Shown piece after piece: positions 22,336 through 22,406 of a DNA stretch of 22,406 bases. The stretch comes from an uncultured Anaerolineaceae bacterium. Its GTDB lineage: Bacteria; Chloroflexota; Anaerolineae; Anaerolineales; Anaerolineaceae. The DNA lies in NCBI GenBank assembly GCA_937897615.1, contig CALCNO010000148.1, forward strand, positions 1 to 22,406, in the 5' to 3' direction. Every line of letters begins with the position of its first letter. The first letter of the stretch is position 1. A model generated the notes under the pieces. The model did not search any database. It worked only from the letters and a program-made list of their open reading frames with translations, and was not told the origin of the DNA. The position numbers and the translations under genes were made by a program.

Positions 22336-22406
22336 TTATTGCAGGCTCTCAGCTATCTCCAGCATATCCCCCATCGTCAGTGAGCTGAAAGGCCCCATGT
22401 ACAACA
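22336..22406 (-). CDS. C-terminal end of an unidentified protein (partial)
   Basis: The minus strand encodes LYMGPFSSLTMGDMLEIAESLQ and then TAA (22338-22336). The ending S-L-x-x-x-x-M-L-x-I-A-E-S-L resembles the tail of membrane or lipoprotein-sorting proteins with a DUF4367-type C-terminus, but only 22 residues are visible. The hairpin downstream supports this as a true gene end. Confidence 0.5.
   Translation of the reverse strand, partial: LYMGPFSSLTMGDMLEIAESLQ

Overview
The window looks like a chromosomal segment of a Chloroflexota bacterium, probably class Anaerolineae. This is an inference. It rests on the moderately high G+C coding sequence, on secreted lipoproteins with Thr/Pro-rich linkers directly after the lipobox and no outer-membrane machinery, and on the gene mix (CUT1 sugar ABC transporter, ROK regulator, YesL-like membrane protein, GH3/GH4/GH16/GH30/GH35). 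No rRNA, tRNA, CRISPR array, transposase or phage gene was seen.

Region 1 (1-1713, plus strand) holds the last codons of an upstream gene, a strong intrinsic terminator (111-146) and a structured 5' leader. Next come the start of a K+-transporting Kdp operon: a 30-aa membrane peptide, kdpF, and the first ~200 codons of kdpA. kdpA is broken near 1270-1330 and runs into an unrelated open frame that ends just before a bidirectional terminator (1679-1713). The rest of kdpA, and kdpB and kdpC, are absent.

Region 2 (1744-22154, minus strand) is one co-directional block of 15 genes, read from high to low coordinates: ROK repressor, GH35, GH30 lipoprotein, lipoprotein with three tandem carbohydrate-binding-like modules, Tat/lipoprotein solute-binding protein, two permeases, ATPase, ATPase, YesL-like membrane protein, ATPase, GH16 lipoprotein, PfkB kinase, GH4 and GH3. 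Several junctions are 4-bp ATGA overlaps. A near-consensus promoter with a perfect 13-bp palindrome in its spacer lies before the ROK gene, and a terminator follows GH3. The block reads as a polysaccharide-utilisation operon. Surface GH16 and GH30 enzymes and the modular lipoprotein would bind and cut a beta-glucan, perhaps a laminarin-like beta-1,3/1,6-glucan. The ABC system would import oligosaccharides, and GH35, GH3, GH4 and a sugar kinase would finish breakdown in the cytoplasm. A type II galactan is an alternative substrate.

Region 3 (22155-22406) holds the ROK promoter, a hairpin terminator and the C-terminal end of another minus-strand gene.

The least ordinary features are a ~150-residue beta-sandwich-like module present three times in a stand-alone lipoprotein and once on the GH30 enzyme, three intact MalK-type ATPases serving one permease pair, intergenic stem-loops on both sides of the modular lipoprotein and the binding protein, a GH4 phospho-glycosidase without a visible PTS, and a truncated kdp operon.
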